Shown here: positions 60,929 through 64,000 of the stretch, in pieces
How positions within the stretch are numbered: the first letter of the stretch is position 1
Layout of the letters: each line of letters begins with the position of its first letter
NCBI GenBank assembly: GCA_038881635.1
Contig: JAVZPJ010000001.1
Location: 62,001 to 126,000, forward strand
Source: Sulfolobales archaeon
GTDB taxonomy: Archaea; Thermoproteota; Thermoprotei_A; Sulfolobales; AG1
Direction of reading: 5' to 3'
DNA length: 64,000 nucleotides
Position numbers and translations under genes: made by a program
The notes under the pieces: model-generated
What the model was told of the DNA's origin: nothing
Seen by the model: only the letters and a program-made list of their open reading frames with translations
Databases searched by the model: none

Positions 60929-62398
60929 ATGAGTTTAATCGAGCGTATCCCTAAAACATTTCAACCTAGCTACGCGCCCGAATGGGGTTCTGGAGGGGTT
61001 TTTGGTCTGAAATATCATAGAGGAGTACTTTACTTCACATTAGCTTTTGAAGCAGAATCATTCTTTATAGAGAGAGACTATCAGCAGAGATATAAATACG
61101 ATCTAGTAGGACCTCAACCTGTGTCAGGCGGAGATACATATGGTGCTGTAGAGGCCGTAGATGAGAAAATATACTTCGGAGGCTGGGTTCACGCACCTGC
61201 AGTATACGGACAGAGAGGAGCAGGAGGTTCTACAATTCTATTCAATAATAAATACAGTCATGTACACGAGTATGATATTAATGAGAGAAGGGTTAGACTG
61301 CTTTGGAGAGATACTATAAAACATCCCGAGAAATGGGCTGGAGAGATCTCTGAGATAATATATGATCCTGTGTCTACAGAGCTACTACTAGCAAGAGCTG
61401 ACGGTCATGAGAATCTAGGTATATATACTTTAGACCCGAGAAGCGGAGAGGCTAAGAGACTTAGCTCCAGACCTGCTCTGAAAGGCTCTAAATACCTGGA
61501 TTATATATGTTTTGACATATCGAAGTTCGATGGTGTTGAGGGATTTCAATGTCTAGATCTAATCTCTCGAAAGATCTTGTATTATGAGCTTGAAGATGTA
61601 AAAAGAATATCTGTAGATGAAGATGGAACTCCCATATACTCTATGGGACCTGCTACCGAGGCCTATGGCAGGTTCTTTGCCTTTGTAAGGTCTGGAGTCT
61701 TTGTAGGGAATCCTGTAGAGCCTGTACTCGATGATATGAGATTTGTAAGATTATTCGACTACGGAGTCTCAGGTCTAAGTCCCAGAAGATCTAATGTTAT
61801 AAATGTTGGAGGAGGTATTCTTGTGGCTTATAATGCTAGTGTCGAGACAGCGTATCATATAGATGATCTAGGGCTTTCAAAAAGACTTAACTATGTAGTC
61901 TCACCAACAGTTCTTCTATATATAACACCTCCCGCGGCAAGGATCGTAGGTGTTCTAGGTGCTAGAGCGACTTCTCTGGAAAGTTTAGGAGATAAGATTC
62001 TAATAGGATATTCAACGACAGCAAATCTAGGAGGCAGAGATGCTACCATAATAGATTCAGGTGTAAGAGGTATTACCGTTTTAAGTGAAGATATAATATA
62101 TTCACCAAATCCTCCTTACTCAGCTAGAGTACCTCTTAGAGAGATTTCGGGAAGAACTTTCGGAGGAATCCCACTCTACGGCTATAAAGAGAAGTATTTA
62201 ACCATATACTCAAGTAAAGATCTGGTTCTCCAGATCAATGAATACGATCTAGGTTTACCTCCTCAGTTTTACGGCAGAGATCTAGTTCATGTAAAGAGCG
62301 GAAAAGATATAATAGATCTAAGAGGTTACAGACATATAGTATCATTCAAGATACATAATGGACCATCTGATGGAATAGCAGTTATAGATCTCCTCTAG
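60929..62398 (+). CDS. DUF2139 beta-propeller-like protein
   Basis: 489 residues from the ATG at 60929, which has GAGGTG upstream; the frame is open 16 codons further. It is beta-rich with repeated blade-like units (for example HEYDINERRVRLLW and AYNASVETAYHIDDLG). There is no signal peptide. It starts with ERIPKTFQPSYAPEWGSGGVFGLKYH, highly conserved in this crenarchaeal family to my knowledge. Molecular function unknown. A ROK sugar kinase follows 14 nt later, suggesting a link to sugar metabolism. Confidence 0.75.
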   Translation: MSLIERIPKTFQPSYAPEWGSGGVFGLKYHRGVLYFTLAFEAESFFIERDYQQRYKYDLVGPQPVSGGDTYGAVEAVDEKIYFGGWVHAPAVYGQRGAGGSTILFNNKYSHVHEYDINERRVRLLWRDTIKHPEKWAGEISEIIYDPVSTELLLARADGHENLGIYTLDPRSGEAKRLSSRPALKGSKYLDYICFDISKFDGVEGFQCLDLISRKILYYELEDVKRISVDEDGTPIYSMGPATEAYGRFFAFVRSGVFVGNPVEPVLDDMRFVRLFDYGVSGLSPRRSNVINVGGGILVAYNASVETAYHIDDLGLSKRLNYVVSPTVLLYITPPAARIVGVLGARATSLESLGDKILIGYSTTANLGGRDATIIDSGVRGITVLSEDIIYSPNPPYSARVPLREISGRTFGGIPLYGYKEKYLTIYSSKDLVLQINEYDLGLPPQFYGRDLVHVKSGKDIIDLRGYRHIVSFKIHNGPSDGIAVIDLL

Positions 62399-62412
62399 AG
62401 GTTTTAGAAGCT

Positions 62413-63402
62413 ATGAGGGAATTACAAGGACCGGTACTAGCATACGACATAGGAGCTACCTGGATTAGAGCTGCCATAGTAGCTGAAAGAAATGGAAATA
62501 TAGAGATCCTGGCAAGAAACAAGGTTAGAACCAAAGGCGACACCCCCGAAGAATTTAGAGAAAACTTTGAAGAAGTTCTCCAAGGGATTCCTAGAGATTT
62601 TCTGAGAGAAATTAAAGGTATAGGAATCGGAAGTATAGGACCTATGGATCTGAAGAGAGGTATTCTTACAAATCCTCCTAATATAAAAGCGAAAAATATA
62701 GATCTCAAATATATAATGAGTAAACTATTCGAGGGCAAGCCTGTATACCTGGCAAACGACTGTGTGGCAGGAGCTTTAGGTGAGTATTTCTACGGATCTG
62801 GAAGAGGGTTTGATAACATCGTTTATATAACTATTAGCACGGGTATTGGAGCTGGAGTAATAGTAGACGGAGAACCTCTAGTAGGTAAGGATGGGAATGC
62901 GCATGAGATAGGTCATCTAGTTATAGATAGATCTATTGGTATAAAATGTAGTTGCGGAGGCATAGGACATTGGGAAGGTATGTGTAGCGGTTCTGGAATC
63001 CCGAAACTAGTAGAATACATCGCTTCAAAGAAGAGATATGAAGGATCCAAACTACAGAAGATGCTTAGTGAGAGAAGTATCACTGCTGTAGAAGTCTTCG
63101 AATCATATTACACCAGAGATCCTCTAGCTGTTGAGGTGATAGAGGAATGTAATGAGATAAATGCGGCAGGGGTTGCATCAGTTATAAACGCGTATGATCC
63201 CGAGATAGTGATCTTGGGCGGTTCCGTGGTTCTTAATAATAGATGGATTGTTGATGAAATAAGAAGGAGAGTACATAAGTATTCCATAAACAGACTGCCT
63301 AGAATAGAGGTCACGAGATTTGAAGATGACATAGTTATTATAGGAGCAGCAGCACTGATTCTAGGAGAATATAACAAGAAGAAGTTTTTCAGAATAGTAT
63401 GA
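62413..63402 (+). CDS. ROK-family sugar kinase (glucokinase/hexokinase type)
   Basis: 329 residues. Phosphate-1 loop is AYDIGATWIRAAIV (about 9-22). The catalytic Asp is in LANDCVAGALGEY, TISTGIGAGVIVDG is the phosphate-2 region, and the ROK zinc site is HEIGH...CSCGGIGHWEGMCSGSG (about 177-199). It phosphorylates glucose or related hexoses with ATP; crenarchaeal ROK hexokinases are often broad in specificity. It is probably co-transcribed with DUF2139. Confidence 0.9.
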   Translation: MRELQGPVLAYDIGATWIRAAIVAERNGNIEILARNKVRTKGDTPEEFRENFEEVLQGIPRDFLREIKGIGIGSIGPMDLKRGILTNPPNIKAKNIDLKYIMSKLFEGKPVYLANDCVAGALGEYFYGSGRGFDNIVYITISTGIGAGVIVDGEPLVGKDGNAHEIGHLVIDRSIGIKCSCGGIGHWEGMCSGSGIPKLVEYIASKKRYEGSKLQKMLSERSITAVEVFESYYTRDPLAVEVIEECNEINAAGVASVINAYDPEIVILGGSVVLNNRWIVDEIRRRVHKYSINRLPRIEVTRFEDDIVIIGAAALILGEYNKKKFFRIV

Positions 63403-63740
63403 GCCCTATTCTGCCCGAGAAATGATAACTATTTTAAGGGTTCAGTTCTCATGTGAGCTCATACTACTATGATTTCATCCTCTCCCTCTCTACAGATCTT
63501 TCTTACACATTTTCTTAGAAGCGTTCTTCGAACTCCTAAAATTCATAATTGAAACCTTTTCATCTTAGATTTCACTCGGTACAGGCAGTGTTCTTGCGAA
63601 AACATGAGGAGTATTCTATCAAATTTACTGAGCAACTATTATGCGAAGATAAATCAGATATGAAGACCGAAACTTTTGAAAAAGAATCAGCCAGAGCTTT
63701 ATGTCTAAGAGAGAATGAAAAGATCCTAGTATGTAGTATA
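63403..63740. other. 338-bp gap without a convincing gene
   Basis: A 74-codon TTG-start plus-strand frame (63549-63773) has no ribosome-binding site and runs into the minus-strand gene, so I do not accept it. I see no RNA-like GC-rich structure or repeat here. Confidence 0.4.
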
Positions 63741-63986
63741 CTATTTAAATATGTTTCTCTCCAGTTCTTCTAGTAGCAGAAGGTTTTCTCTCACGAGATT
63801 TTCTCTAGAGATTTTATCAGTAGGATCTATTATTTTCTCTTCGCCTGCTATAGTTATCTTCTGCGAGATCAGACCTCTATATATCATGGATGCGAGATCT
63901 GGATATGATACTAAAGATAGATCACTGTATAGTTTTCTATAACCCTCCAAGGCTATAGGTTTCAAAAATAATCTGCTAAAGTACAT
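63741..63986 (-). CDS. Protein of unknown function, possibly truncated by window end
   Basis: 81 residues from the ATG at 63986. The frame remains open to the end of the window, so the real start may lie outside. A TATA-like TCTATAAATT at 63991-64000 could also make this a leaderless start, but it is close. The product is helical, with YRKLYSDLSLVSYPDLASMI and ITIAGEEKIIDPTDK, and ends in a charged helix LLLLEELERNIF. No family is recognised. Confidence 0.5.
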   Translation of the reverse strand: MYFSRLFLKPIALEGYRKLYSDLSLVSYPDLASMIYRGLISQKITIAGEEKIIDPTDKISRENLVRENLLLLEELERNIFK

Positions 63987-64000
63987 GTAGAATTTATAGA

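Noticed and set aside
63549-63773. 74-codon TTG-start frame near the window end
   Set aside because: No ribosome-binding signal, odd composition, and overlap with the better minus-strand frame.

Overview
The window comes from an AT-rich thermophilic crenarchaeote (Thermoprotei). The evidence is a Cren7 chromatin protein gene, an ESCRT-III (CdvB-type) division gene, eS26, Sec61-beta and RpoP, a 16S-23S operon with no tRNA in the spacer, TATA-box promoters with short or absent leaders, AGA-dominated arginine codons, and rRNA far richer in G+C than the protein genes. I do not assign a genus.

Layout. 1-4.9 kb: a MetF fragment, S-adenosylmethionine decarboxylase, two unknown genes, a G+C-richer island, a CdvB paralogue, and an HTH regulator beside a HAD hydrolase. 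4.9-8.7 kb: the start of the S10 ribosomal operon on the minus strand (SPOUT methyltransferase, uL3, uL4, uL23, uL2). 8.9-13.4 kb: information-processing genes (RpoP, Cren7, a GPN GTPase, eS26, ABCE1, a ZPR1 protein). 13.4-22.3 kb: a run of crenarchaeal genes including a PfkB kinase, a DtxR regulator, two paralogous type IV pilins, a HypE-like protein, Sec61-beta, an alkyltransferase and a flippase. 22.3-27.5 kb: purB-gatC-gatA-gatB-AK6 on the minus strand. 27.5-30.5 kb: nucleotide kinase, translin, DtdA and tRNase Z. 30.5-35.1 kb: a 53-residue Glu/Trp protein, an NfeD protease with stomatin, and Hjc translationally coupled to the PINA ATPase. 35.2-45.4 kb: an 11-gene complex I operon with no NADH-input module. 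45.4-50.6 kb: the rRNA operon. 50.6-55.4 kb: small zinc proteins, a phosphoesterase and a cluster of two thiolase-like and two DUF35 genes. 55.7-64 kb: a MobA-like/DUF1464 pair, a uracil-DNA glycosylase, a Lon-fold secreted protease, DUF2139, a ROK kinase and a last gene that may run off the window.

The most striking result is in the rRNA operon. Both rRNAs are framed by textbook bulge-helix-bulge (BHB) processing stems. The 23S gene also appears to carry three mini-introns of only 49, 50 and 52 nt, each with its own BHB-like geometry. Cutting at the expected bulge positions restores the conserved 23S sequence exactly for two of them. For the third, in the A-loop, it restores all but two bases. 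The rRNAs also show covarying changes at normally invariant places, including common archaeal 16S primer sites.

Other points of interest are the Glu/Trp mini-protein, the pair of thiolase-fold proteins lacking catalytic Cys and His, a diverged repeat pair in a 0.6-kb gap, and GC-rich structured elements at 623-695, 2940-3176 and in the rRNA leader. Family assignments rest on motifs read by eye; no database search was possible.
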